The translations under genes were made by a program, and so were the position numbers. Positions 1 through 6,894 of a DNA stretch of 12,800 nt are shown one piece after another; the stretch's first letter is position 1, and every line of letters starts with the position of its first letter. Below the pieces are notes generated by a model, which saw only the letters and a program-made list of their open reading frames with translations, made no database searches and was not told the DNA's origin. Location: contig JAHENO010000268.1 of the NCBI GenBank assembly GCA_018609945.1, positions 1 through 12,800 of the forward strand, in the 5' to 3' direction. Source of the stretch: Haloarculaceae archaeon (GTDB lineage: Archaea; Halobacteriota; Halobacteria; Halobacteriales; Haloarculaceae).

Positions 1-243
1 CGCTCCCCGGGCCCGCGCCGCCGCCGCCAGCGCCGTCCGGACGCGAAGTCCCATGCCCGGGCACAGACAGCCCACGCGCTCGTGGACCGGGTGGGGCGTC
101 CGGGCGGTGACCGCCACGGTGGTCCCGTCGGCGGCTGTCGCCGACCCCGCCCGGACCGCGGTGGCGACCGTCTCAGGTGCGACGGCGCCGGCCAACGAAA
201 CCGTCCGGCCGCGGTGGACGGCCCCGCCGACGCGACAGATCAC
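1..243 (-). CDS. DUF7856-like conserved haloarchaeal protein, 3' end beyond window
   Basis: An open minus-strand frame with no stop runs from a GTG at 243-241 to the left edge, about 81 codons. The GTG overlaps the TGA of the upstream gene (242-240) as GTGA, a typical translational-coupling junction. The frame reads like real protein rather than a shadow: Val/Ala/Thr-rich beta-type sequence, then PHPVHERVGCLCPGMGLRVR (about 114-55), then an Ala/Arg-rich helix. From memory the HERVG-C-PGMGLR-RTALAAAARSRG pattern is that of haloarchaeal DUF7856 proteins; this is not verified. An ATG at 54-52 lies in frame but would cut off the conserved PHPVHERVG part, so the GTG is the better start. Function unknown. 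It probably depends on the promoter upstream of 578. Confidence 0.68.
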   Translation of the reverse strand, partial: MICRVGGAVHRGRTVSLAGAVAPETVATAVRAGSATAADGTTVAVTARTPHPVHERVGCLCPGMGLRVRTALAAAARARGA

Positions 244-578
244 AGTTCGCGTCCCCGCATCGTGTCCGGGTCGGGAAGGTCGCGTCCGGCGGCGAACTTC
301 GCGTACGGCGTCGCGGGTTCCTCCCGGTTCTCGTAGGCCTGCGCCGCGGTCCGGACGGCCGCCCGCACCCGGTCGAACTCGTTGAAGGGTTCGGTCCACT
401 CGATCTGGATTTCGGTCCCGTGTTTCTCGCGGAGCCGCAACGCCTGGAACGCGCCGAACTCGCTCGCCTCGAACAGGGCCGCGCGTCCGAAGTGACGGAC
501 GACACACTCCTCGTGTGCCCGTGTCACGTTCCGGAGTGACCCCCGAGCCCCCCGGGAGTATGCGATGACCAGCAGCAC
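240..578 (-). CDS. DUF7855-like conserved haloarchaeal protein (112 aa)
   Basis: This 112-residue soluble protein begins with a hydrophobic strand (LLVIAYSRGARGSLRNV) and continues with RAHEECVVRHFGRAALFEAS, EFGAFQALRLREKHG and a C-terminal ATPYAKFAAG motif. From memory this order matches a family found only in haloarchaea and labelled DUF7855; no function is known. The start is GTG at 578-576. It is supported by a TATA-like box (TTTAACTTT, reading 608-600) about 26 nt upstream, which fits a leaderless message. No signal peptide or membrane helix is visible. Its TGA overlaps the GTG of the next gene, so the two are probably co-translated. The mcm operon lies directly upstream, but a hairpin and this promoter suggest separate transcription. 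Confidence 0.82.
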   Translation of the reverse strand: MLLVIAYSRGARGSLRNVTRAHEECVVRHFGRAALFEASEFGAFQALRLREKHGTEIQIEWTEPFNEFDRVRAAVRTAAQAYENREEPATPYAKFAAGRDLPDPDTMRGREL

Positions 579-599
579 GCGAGTGGCGTGATCCGACGG

Positions 600-608
600 A
601 AAGTTAAA
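600..608 (-). promoter_or_regulatory. TATA-like box for the DUF7855/DUF7856 pair
   Basis: TTTAACTTT on the minus strand is centred about 26 nt upstream of the GTG at 578, the spacing expected for a leaderless archaeal promoter. It stands out as AT-rich in GC-rich surroundings. Confidence 0.5.
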
Positions 609-617
609 TCGTTCGAT

Positions 618-646
618 GGGTTCGAGTGACAGGTTTCACTCGACCC
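618..646 (-). terminator. Hairpin over the stop codon of the DUF7854-like gene
   Basis: TCGAGTGA (622-629) and TCACTCGA (636-643) form a perfect 8-bp inverted repeat around a 6-nt loop. GGG (618-620) and CCC (644-646) extend the stem past a one-base bulge. It contains the TGA stop (638-636) and lies just before the promoter of the next minus-strand gene. It could end the mcm transcript or shape its 3' end. No long T-run follows, so classing it as a terminator is inference. Confidence 0.4.
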
Positions 647-914
647 GTGCGACCGTCACCGCGGCGGGGTCGACGTCTCCCGTCAGGTCGGCGACCCGCT
701 CGCGCGCTCCGCGGGGCGAGGCGGCGACGACGGCCAGCCCCTCGACTGTTGGGGGGGCCGTTGCCCGGTAGACGGCAGCCTCCTCGTCGAAGGCCGTCGC
801 GTACGTCCGGAGAACGCCCCGCACCTCCCGTTCGAGGGCCGGCAGGGAGAGGTCGCCGTCCTCGTATGCGGTCAGCGCTTCCTCGATGGTGCGCAGCGCC
901 GAGATGCGGTCCAT
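636..914 (-). CDS. DUF7854-like small protein downstream of mcm (92 aa)
   Basis: This 92-residue acidic protein opens with a helical section (DRISALRTIEEALTAYEDGD, then LSLPALEREVRGVLRTYATA). A short beta-like part (TVEGLAVVAASPRGARERV) follows. It has no membrane segment, cysteine or signal. From memory it resembles a haloarchaeal family labelled DUF7854 that often follows mcm; this is not verified. Its ATG (914-912) overlaps the TAA of mcm (916-914) as TAATG, so it must lie on the mcm message and is probably translated by termination-reinitiation. That linkage suggests a replication-related or helicase-accessory role, but no catalytic motif supports one. The stop codon sits inside a strong hairpin. 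Confidence 0.8.
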   Translation of the reverse strand: MDRISALRTIEEALTAYEDGDLSLPALEREVRGVLRTYATAFDEEAAVYRATAPPTVEGLAVVAASPRGARERVADLTGDVDPAAVTVARVE

Positions 915-3010
915 TATGTGGTGCGCAGGTGGTCGGTCCGTGGCTCGTAGACCTCGCCTTTCTGTTTGAGCTGTTCGATCTCGTGCTCGGCCGTCGAGGG
1001 CTCCATGCCCCCTTCCTCGGCGCGCTCGATCACGACGTCGACGGGAGCGCCCTCGTCGTATTCGGCCTCGATGTCGGCGATCAGCGAGAGCAGGTCCTTG
1101 ATGCGGTCGCGCTGGCTCTTGGAGGTCCCCGTCTCGATCATGTCGGCGTCGTACTCCCCCGTTTCGGGGTCCATTCCGATGTCCTCCAGGCAGTGACGGG
1201 CGATCCGCACCGCGCGCTCGGCGTCCTCGACTTCGATGTCGTCGGAGAGACGAACGCGAGCGCTCGCCTCGGCCAGCCGGACCAGCGCCTCCAGTTTGCG
1301 TGCCGTCACCGGGACCGGGGCGTCCTCGTCGGCCCCGCGCGAACGCAGGTCGACGTAGAAATCGCGGATCTCCGCGCGGGCCGCCTCGGTCATCGTCGGG
1401 AAGCAGTTGCGCTTGGCGTAGGCGACGTACTTGCGCAACAGCTCGGGTTCGATCGTCGGCGCCACCTCGTCGGTCACGGTCTCGACTTCCTCTTCGGTGT
1501 AGTTCGACGTGCTCGTCTCCGTCCGATGAGTGTGCAATTCGCCAGCGTAGTTCGCCGTGAGGATGTGCTCTGCGAGGTTGGCGTCCTCCTCTTCGTCGGG
1601 TTCGTCGGTGACGGTAAAGATCAGGTCGAACCGCGAGATGAGCGCCGGTTCGAGGTCGATCTGCTCGGCGATGGGCTCGTACTGGTCGAACCGGCCGTAC
1701 TTCGGGTTTGCCGCACCGAGCAACGAACAGCGACTTTTCAGCGTAGCGTTAATTCCAGCCTTACTTACGCTAATTGATTGCTGTTCCAGTGCTTCGTGCA
1801 TGGCGCTCCGATCGTCGCTGGACATCTTATCTAGCTCGTCGACAGCTGCAATTCCCTGATCGGCCAGAACGAGCGCGCCAGCCTCTAAGCTCCACTGCTG
1901 GCCGTCGCCGAAATCGTCCCGAACGGCTGCCGCAGTGAGCCCGGCGGCCGACGATCCCTTCCCGGACGTATAGACCGATCTCGGCGCTATTTGTCGAATA
2001 TATTGAAGTAATTTTGATTTGCCAGTTCCGGGATCACCGATCAGGAGCATGTGCAGATCCCCCCGGATGCGCGATTCGTCGGGGAGGTGCTTCGTCACAC
2101 CCGAAAAGAGCTGGAGGACCATCGCCAGTTTCTGGGTCTCGTAGCCGTAGATCGAGGGCGCGATGGCGCCCTGCATCTGCTCGTAGAGATTGGGATGGTT
2201 CGAGAGTTCGACAATCTCTTTTTTGTCCTCGTCCGTGATGTCCATCTCCTCGAACTGTTCGTCCTCGATGGAAACCGTGAGACCGTCCATGTATACGTCG
2301 AACATGGGCGACTTCTCGCGATCGTTGCCACGCTGGTCGAGTTTGAGCGTCCCCGTGACCTCGACGTGGTCGCCGGCGGTCACCTCGCCCGTGATGTCGT
2401 CCTCGATGTTGACGTCGATGTTCTGTGGAGTCTCGCCGCCGCGCAGCCCCTCGGGGGACTCCTGGACGCGGAGCTTCTGGGCGTCGACGAACTCCGACTG
2501 GTCGAAGTTGATGCGAAACGGGCCCTGGCGCTCACAGCCCTGGCACTCGTGGGGTTCCTGGAAGTCGCCGTCGGTCTGGGGAATACGCGAGAGCGTCCCG
2601 CAGCGCTGGCACTCGAAGGCAGCGTCGGTGATTTTGGGCCGGACGTCCGTCGCTTTGCGGACGATACCCTGGATCGAAATGAGCCGCCCGTGGTGGTCGT
2701 GACGGATCTCGCGGATGCCCGTGGTCTCGGGGAGGTTCTCGATACGGACGTGTGCCTGGCCCAGCGAGACGTCGACGGGCAGGTCGTACAGCCGGAGGGC
2801 CTCTTCGGCGTACTCGATGAGTTGCCCTGGCTTGCTGCGGAGGTCGTCGGCAAGGTCCGGGTCGAAGCGATAGAGGTCCCGCCAGTCGACGTACAGCGAC
2901 TTCTCCTCGGTCGGGTACTGCTGGGCGAGTTCCCCGATCTCGTTGCGGTAGTAGTTCCGGTAGAACTCCTCGAACCGGTCGATGAGTTCCGTGTCGTCCG
3001 CGCGGGCCAT
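914..3010 (-). CDS. mcm: Replicative DNA helicase MCM (minichromosome maintenance)
   Basis: This 698-residue protein is the MCM helicase, a homohexameric AAA+ 3'-5' DNA motor that unwinds the replication fork in archaea. Visible parts in order: an N-terminal helical domain; a four-Cys zinc finger (C134, C137, C156, C159); an OB-fold region to about 250; Walker A GDPGTGKS at 325-332; Walker B with D391-E392 in AVDELDKM; sensor-1 N435 in GAANPKYG; an arginine finger R460 in SRFDL; and a C-terminal winged-helix section from about 615. I chose the ATG at 3010 (MARADDTEL). A TTG at 3055 would add 15 residues not expected in haloarchaeal MCMs. No intein interrupts the ATPase motifs. The stop overlaps the next gene as TAATG. 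Codons for residues about 322-428 are markedly AT-rich (see findings). Confidence 0.97.
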   Translation of the reverse strand: MARADDTELIDRFEEFYRNYYRNEIGELAQQYPTEEKSLYVDWRDLYRFDPDLADDLRSKPGQLIEYAEEALRLYDLPVDVSLGQAHVRIENLPETTGIREIRHDHHGRLISIQGIVRKATDVRPKITDAAFECQRCGTLSRIPQTDGDFQEPHECQGCERQGPFRINFDQSEFVDAQKLRVQESPEGLRGGETPQNIDVNIEDDITGEVTAGDHVEVTGTLKLDQRGNDREKSPMFDVYMDGLTVSIEDEQFEEMDITDEDKKEIVELSNHPNLYEQMQGAIAPSIYGYETQKLAMVLQLFSGVTKHLPDESRIRGDLHMLLIGDPGTGKSKLLQYIRQIAPRSVYTSGKGSSAAGLTAAAVRDDFGDGQQWSLEAGALVLADQGIAAVDELDKMSSDDRSAMHEALEQQSISVSKAGINATLKSRCSLLGAANPKYGRFDQYEPIAEQIDLEPALISRFDLIFTVTDEPDEEEDANLAEHILTANYAGELHTHRTETSTSNYTEEEVETVTDEVAPTIEPELLRKYVAYAKRNCFPTMTEAARAEIRDFYVDLRSRGADEDAPVPVTARKLEALVRLAEASARVRLSDDIEVEDAERAVRIARHCLEDIGMDPETGEYDADMIETGTSKSQRDRIKDLLSLIADIEAEYDEGAPVDVVIERAEEGGMEPSTAEHEIEQLKQKGEVYEPRTDHLRTT

Positions 3011-3041
3011 CTGGTGGGCCTGGGTTAGTCTCCCATCACTC

Positions 3042-3050
3042 AAGAAAGTT
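3042..3050 (-). promoter_or_regulatory. Candidate weak TATA element for mcm
   Basis: AACTTTCTT on the minus strand is centred about 36 nt upstream of the mcm ATG. It is the most AT-rich stretch between mcm and the next gene, but a poor consensus match. The assignment is tentative. Confidence 0.25.
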
Positions 3051-3163
3051 CGCAAACGACGGTGAAAGTGATTCCCGACCGGCTCCGACCGCCAGACCGC
3101 AGCCGTCCGGATCGCGAAACGGAGGGGTAGGGTGGCGTGGCTCGCGTCCCGTTCGACGGCGCG

Positions 3164-3388
3164 TCAGCGGCCGTACGTCAGCCGCGTCGCAATCTCGTTG
3201 AGCTTGCGTTTGACGCGGCCGGCGAACACGGCGGGCGCGGCGGCCTTGCGCATCTCGCGTTCGGAGACTTCGATGCGCTCGCCCTCGAAGGGGTCCCGGG
3301 GGCCCTCGCCGTCGTCGGCCGATTCGGCCACGTCGACGACGCTGCTCATGGCACACCGGCCGCAGGCTTCCGCTTCGTCGGAGTCCAT
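3164..3388 (-). CDS. Small CxxC protein of unknown function (74 aa)
   Basis: This is a 74-residue protein. It has a short acidic N-terminus carrying one CGRC motif (C9, C12), an acidic linker (residues 21-40), and a basic C-terminal helical region (EREMRKAAAPAVFAGRVKRK, then LNEIATRLTYGR). I do not recognise the family. A single CxxC could bind zinc as a dimer or act in thiol chemistry. The ATG at 3388 is supported by a TATA-like box about 30 nt upstream. It transcribes toward mcm with 153 nt between its stop and the mcm start, so it may have its own message. The basic tail might bind nucleic acid; that is inference only. It diverges from the His-rich gene at 3507. Confidence 0.68.
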   Translation of the reverse strand: MDSDEAEACGRCAMSSVVDVAESADDGEGPRDPFEGERIEVSEREMRKAAAPAVFAGRVKRKLNEIATRLTYGR

Positions 3389-3411
3389 CGTGGGATACCT
3401 TCGGTGGCGGG

Positions 3412-3424
3412 AAATTTAAACTTT
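3412..3424 (-). promoter_or_regulatory. TATA-like box for the CxxC gene
   Basis: AAAGTTTAAATTT on the minus strand is centred about 30 nt upstream of the ATG at 3388. It is a strong AT-rich island with near-ideal leaderless spacing. Confidence 0.6.
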
Positions 3425-3474
3425 CCCGCGTGCCCGCGAGCGACGCCGAACCGGTCCGACGCCGAGACAGGTGG

Positions 3475-3484
3475 TGTTTTTAAT
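3475..3484 (+). promoter_or_regulatory. TATA-like box for the His-rich gene
   Basis: TGTTTTTAAT on the plus strand lies about 27 nt before the ATG at 3507. It overlaps the codons that a GTG start at 3471 would use, which argues for the ATG. It forms a divergent pair with the element at 3412-3424. Confidence 0.6.
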
Positions 3485-3506
3485 CCGCGAGCGCGTTACG
3501 GCGTGT

Positions 3507-4115
3507 ATGACCGCCGAGAGCGCCGACGAGTTGCCCGAGCCGGCCGACCCGGAGGCGGTTCCGGACTGGGAGGACGAGTTCGTCGACCGGGTGAGCGACC
3601 GGCTGATGTTCAACTACGACCTGGAGAAAGACCGCACGGTCGAGGGCCGGACGTTCACCCTCTACGGCGAGATGCAGGTCCACCACGAGAAACACTTCCT
3701 GCATCCGGCGCTATCCTTCGCCCACCACGACACGTTCGAACACCTCTTCGTTCGCAACGACGGCGCGGTGACCCGCGAGGAGGTCGAGGCCGCCGTCGCG
3801 TTCGGCCACGACCTCGCTGACGAGTGGATCGAGGGCGACGAGGAACACTACGCCACGGAGTTCACCTTCGCGTTCGTCGTCGACCGGATTCCGGACGACA
3901 TCCGGGATTTCGTCTCCGGGTTCCGCGACCGGACGCTCCTCAAGAAGGGTTTTCACGGCCACTACGAGATCCACCTGGTCGTGGTCGACCCCGACCGGGA
4001 GGATATCGTCGCGAGCACGGAGGCGTCGCTGGACGAGGCGTTTCGCGTCTGGGAGCCGATCGAGGAAGAGGAGATCACGTGGCTGGATCTCCTCCGCCGC
4101 CGGCTACAGGTCTAG
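3507..4115 (+). CDS. Conserved His-rich haloarchaeal protein of unknown function (202 aa)
   Basis: This 202-residue soluble acidic protein has no signal peptide or membrane helix. Twelve histidines stand out, several clustered in QVHHEKHFLHPALSFAHHDT (residues 58-77) and in FHGHYEIH (149-156). The sequence VVVDPDREDIVAS is predicted strand-like. I recall similar haloarchaeal proteins of unknown function but cannot name the family. The His clusters could bind a metal, but no known catalytic signature is visible. I chose the ATG at 3507 because a TATA-like box (3475-3484) sits about 27 nt upstream; a GTG at 3471 would lie upstream of that box. Its TAG (4113-4115) overlaps the TAG of the convergent cstA gene within a shared CTAG, so the two transcripts must overlap at their 3' ends. 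Confidence 0.85.
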   Translation: MTAESADELPEPADPEAVPDWEDEFVDRVSDRLMFNYDLEKDRTVEGRTFTLYGEMQVHHEKHFLHPALSFAHHDTFEHLFVRNDGAVTREEVEAAVAFGHDLADEWIEGDEEHYATEFTFAFVVDRIPDDIRDFVSGFRDRTLLKKGFHGHYEIHLVVVDPDREDIVASTEASLDEAFRVWEPIEEEEITWLDLLRRRLQV

Positions 4116-5941
4116 TCGTCGCTCGGTTCGGCCGGACTCTCGGCGCCGGTGTCGAAGAACCGCTCGCGTTCCTCGACGACGCTGTCGTAGCCCATCTTGA
4201 GTACCGACAGTGCCAGGAACACCAGCACCAGCGCGAGCACGATCTGCACCGCGGCCGAGGCCTGTGCCGTGAACGTCGCACCGGCCTCGCCCCACTGGCC
4301 CTGGACGAACTTCTGGTAGAGGTTCTGGTAGAGGGCCAGATACAGCAGTGCCGAGATCGTGATGGTGAACATGAAGGCCATCGGGACGCCCGTCGAGAGC
4401 AGCTGCTTGGTGTCGTCCCAGTTGGCGAGCCAGACCGTCGCCACCAGCAACGCGAGCGCCGCCAGCGTCTGGTTGGCACCGCCGAACAGCGGCCACAGGT
4501 CGGCCCACCGACCCGAGGCGACCAGGATGTAGGCCGGGAACGCCAGGATTCCGGCGTTGATGTACCGGTTGGCGCCCAGTTCCTGGATCGTCGTCTCGGG
4601 CGTGCCGATGATCTCCTCGAGCATGTACCGGCCGAGGCGCATGCCCGTGTCGGTACTCGTCAGCAGGAAACTCACCAGCACGAGCCCCATGAAGGTCGCT
4701 CCGACGACCTGGGGGATGCCGAAGCTGGTGAGGATGATGCCGCCGCCGGTCGCGAAGTTCGGCAGCGCCAGGCCGATACCGCTGCCGGCTGGCGCGGCCG
4801 CGTACACCGAGACCGTCACCAGCGCGGTGGCGGCGAGCAGCCCCTCACCGAGCATGCCGCCGTAGCCGATGAGGCGCGCGTCGGTCTCCTTGTCCAGTTG
4901 CTTGGCGGTGGTGCCCGAGGAGACCAGCGAGTGGAAGCCACTGATCGTCCCGCAGGCGATCGTCACGAACAACAGCGGGAACAGCGGCGCGAACGTGAAC
5001 TCCGGATTGCCCCAGAAGCCGTAGAAGGCGTCGAGGTTGATCGTCAGCGGCTCCGAGGACGTCCCCAGGATGGTGCCCACGATGACCGCCAGGAGCGTCC
5101 CGCCGACACCCGTATAGAGGATGCTGGACGTGAGGAAGTCACGCGGCTGCAACAGCACCCACACGGGGAGGACGCTCGCGACGAACGCGTACACGATGAC
5201 GACCGGAATCCAGGCACCGATGTTCGGGCTGCCCAGCACCGCCGGGAACGGCGTCCCCTGGAAGAAGGTGATGAGGTTGCCGCCGCGGGTGTACTCGATC
5301 GGAACCATCGCGATCGGGTACTGGATGCCGACCCAGACGCCGGCGAAGACGGCCGCGATGAACACGACCGCCCCCGGCAGGAAGGGCCCTTCGAGCTGGT
5401 AGAGGTAAACTCCGAATAGCAACGCCAGCCCGATGTAGACGAAACTCGCAGTCGCCGACTCGGGATAAGCGTTGAACACCAGCGCGATGACCAGCGCGAA
5501 CACCGCGACGACGAGGATGATCGTCAGGAACGCGAACCACAGGATCATGTCCTTGCCGCGGTCGCCGACGTACTGGCCGATGATGTAACCGATCGACTTG
5601 CCCTCGTGTCTGGCCGACGCGGAGAGGGACATGAAGTCGTGGACGCTCCCGAACAGCGGGTTGCCGAGCGCGATCCACAGGAACGCCGGAACCCAGCCCC
5701 ACCACATCGCTGCCGTGATGGGACCGACGATCGGCGCGCCGCCCGCGATACTTGAATAGTGGTGCCCCAGCAGGACCGGCTTTTTCGCCGGGACGTACTC
5801 CTGCCCGTCTTCGTACTTGTGTGCTGGTGTCTCGCGGTCGTCGTCGAGTTCGACGAACCTGGAGAGGTACTTCGAGTATCCCAGGTATCCGGCGCTGAAC
5901 GTTACGAGTACGAGTACGACCAGCCAGATCGCCTGTACCAT
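4112..5941 (-). CDS. cstA: Carbon starvation protein CstA family transporter
   Basis: This 609-residue polytopic membrane protein has many hydrophobic helices along its length. The N-terminal part carries the CstA signature: a first helix (residues 1-20), ETPAHKYEDGQEYVPAKKPV (37-56), GHHYSSIAGGAPIVGP (59-74), and WIALGNPLFGSVHDF (89-103) followed by SLSASARHEGKSIG. Bacterial members transport peptides or pyruvate, often under carbon limitation; the substrate in haloarchaea is an inference. Length is in the normal range. The C-terminus is short and charged (ESPAEPSDD). The ATG at 5941 has a TATA-like element about 36 nt upstream. It stands alone: no sensor kinase or small YbdD-type partner is adjacent. 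Its stop shares CTAG with the convergent gene. Confidence 0.93.
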   Translation of the reverse strand: MVQAIWLVVLVLVTFSAGYLGYSKYLSRFVELDDDRETPAHKYEDGQEYVPAKKPVLLGHHYSSIAGGAPIVGPITAAMWWGWVPAFLWIALGNPLFGSVHDFMSLSASARHEGKSIGYIIGQYVGDRGKDMILWFAFLTIILVVAVFALVIALVFNAYPESATASFVYIGLALLFGVYLYQLEGPFLPGAVVFIAAVFAGVWVGIQYPIAMVPIEYTRGGNLITFFQGTPFPAVLGSPNIGAWIPVVIVYAFVASVLPVWVLLQPRDFLTSSILYTGVGGTLLAVIVGTILGTSSEPLTINLDAFYGFWGNPEFTFAPLFPLLFVTIACGTISGFHSLVSSGTTAKQLDKETDARLIGYGGMLGEGLLAATALVTVSVYAAAPAGSGIGLALPNFATGGGIILTSFGIPQVVGATFMGLVLVSFLLTSTDTGMRLGRYMLEEIIGTPETTIQELGANRYINAGILAFPAYILVASGRWADLWPLFGGANQTLAALALLVATVWLANWDDTKQLLSTGVPMAFMFTITISALLYLALYQNLYQKFVQGQWGEAGATFTAQASAAVQIVLALVLVFLALSVLKMGYDSVVEERERFFDTGAESPAEPSDD

Positions 5942-5971
5942 TGTGGAACCCCATTCGGACTATATCCCAAA

Positions 5972-5982
5972 AGATACTTAAC
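5972..5982 (-). promoter_or_regulatory. TATA-like box for cstA
   Basis: TTAAGTATC on the minus strand is centred about 36 nt upstream of the cstA ATG, predicting a leader of roughly 9 nt. A second AT-rich stretch (TTTATTTATCATTAGG, reading about 6028-6013) lies farther upstream and could be an alternative promoter or regulator site. The intergenic 5942-6148 otherwise holds nothing I recognise. Confidence 0.45.
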
Positions 5983-6148
5983 TCTTCATGGTCCTCGAAT
6001 CCCTGTCAATTCCTAATGATAAATAAACCGCATGACGGGACCGGCGGAGTCTGAGAACGGGCCGGCGAATCGAAAGTGCGCCGACAGGACACGACCGTCG
6101 TGGTGCCGTGTCCGACTCCGTTTCGCCCGACCCGACGGTCGCCCGCGG

Positions 6149-6784
6149 TCAGTGTGCGGTGTTCTCGAAGAGTCCACGCAGGGTGTCCCAGTTGTCGGCC
6201 TCGCGAGGGGTGACTGCGACCGCCCGGATGCGGTCGCCCTCGTGGTCGACGGTCGCGACGTAGACGGTCACCGCGACCGTCTCGCCGTCCCGGGTAGCCG
6301 TGCCCGCGAACTGCTGGACCGTCGTCTCCGCATCCAGGATGGACACGGTGCGGTTTTGCACCCGCTCTAGCTCGTCGGGATCGCTGTAGGCCGTCTGTGC
6401 CGCGGCCACGATCTCCGACAGCGAGCGGTTACCCAGCGGGTCGATCTGCGCGTCGACGCGTTCCGGTTCGGCCAGTGGGACAGTGTAGAGCCCGAACACC
6501 GTCGCGCCGTCAGCGGAGCGGTAGGTACTCCGCCAGCCCGTCGCCCGGACCCGGTAGCCGAGGTTCATCTCCACGTCCCCCGAAATCGAGAGCGTGCCCG
6601 ATCGGTCGACCGCGACCTCCTCGCGGGCGCTCTCGGAGAATCCGGACCCCGAAAGCGCCCCCTCGGGAACGGTCGCTGCCGAGGCCTCCGCCTCGATCGG
6701 TTCGGGCGTCCGGTCGCCGGGACCGGCGTTACAGCCGGCCAGCACCACCAGTGTCAGGAGTAGCGCGACCCGAACGTGTCGCAT
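6149..6784 (-). CDS. DUF6517-type haloarchaeal lipoprotein (211 aa)
   Basis: This 211-residue exported lipoprotein has N-terminus MRHVRVALLLTLVVLAGCNA, a Sec-type signal ending in the lipobox LAGC with lipidation Cys at residue 18. The mature part runs VPEGALSGSGFSES, then GYRVRATGWRSTYR, LAEPERVDAQIDPLGNRSL, VSILDAETTVQQFAGTATRD and a final strand-rich VAVTVYVATVDHEGD. The order matches my recollection of haloarchaeal DUF6517 lipoproteins, whose function is unknown. It would be anchored on the outer face of the membrane. I chose the ATG at 6784; a TTG at 6811 would put charged residues before the signal and fall over the likely TATA element. It is divergent from the 38-residue gene and not clearly linked to cstA. 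Confidence 0.82.
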   Translation of the reverse strand: MRHVRVALLLTLVVLAGCNAGPGDRTPEPIEAEASAATVPEGALSGSGFSESAREEVAVDRSGTLSISGDVEMNLGYRVRATGWRSTYRSADGATVFGLYTVPLAEPERVDAQIDPLGNRSLSEIVAAAQTAYSDPDELERVQNRTVSILDAETTVQQFAGTATRDGETVAVTVYVATVDHEGDRIRAVAVTPREADNWDTLRGLFENTAH

Positions 6785-6807
6785 CGGCCGGCGATTGACC
6801 CGCCTCC

Positions 6808-6816
6808 TCAAAAACG
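6808..6816 (-). promoter_or_regulatory. TATA-like box for the DUF6517 lipoprotein
   Basis: GTTTTTGAG on the minus strand lies about 27 nt upstream of the ATG at 6784, the leaderless spacing. GAGGAGG overlaps it but is about 18 nt from the start, too far to act as a ribosome binding site. Confidence 0.4.
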
Positions 6817-6856
6817 CTACCGCCGCGAGTGCGTGCCCGACACACGACCGGTCACA

Positions 6857-6866
6857 CGCTTATCAG
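6857..6866 (+). promoter_or_regulatory. Possible TATA-like box for the 38-aa gene
   Basis: CGCTTATCAG on the plus strand is centred about 33 nt upstream of the ATG at 6895. It is a modest match, diverging from the lipoprotein promoter. Confidence 0.35.
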
Positions 6867-6894
6867 TGACGGTGGAGATGGTCGGACACGAACC

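Noticed and set aside
626..1777. Long plus-strand open frame antisense to mcm and its downstream gene
   Set aside because: It is Arg/Pro/Gly-rich, has no recognisable domain, and lies opposite a certain mcm gene; it is a GC-bias shadow.
914..3010. Intein inside MCM
   Set aside because: The Walker A, Walker B and sensor motifs are continuous and no splicing-domain motifs are present; only the codon-use patch is odd.
2051..3028. Plus-strand open frame of about 325 codons antisense to mcm
   Set aside because: Val/Leu/Asp/Gly-rich composition typical of the antisense of an acidic halophilic protein; no motif.
3011..3055. TTG-started extension of MCM by 15 residues
   Set aside because: The ATG at 3010 gives the usual haloarchaeal MCM N-terminus, and the extension overlaps the presumed promoter region.
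3824..5419. Plus-strand open frame of 531 codons across the end of the His-rich gene and antisense to cstA
   Set aside because: Gln/Arg/His/Glu-rich low-complexity product opposite the well-supported CstA membrane protein.
6032..6370. Plus-strand open frame of 112 codons between cstA and the lipoprotein gene
   Set aside because: Most of it is antisense to the lipoprotein gene, the composition is shadow-like and there is no TATA element at a fitting distance.
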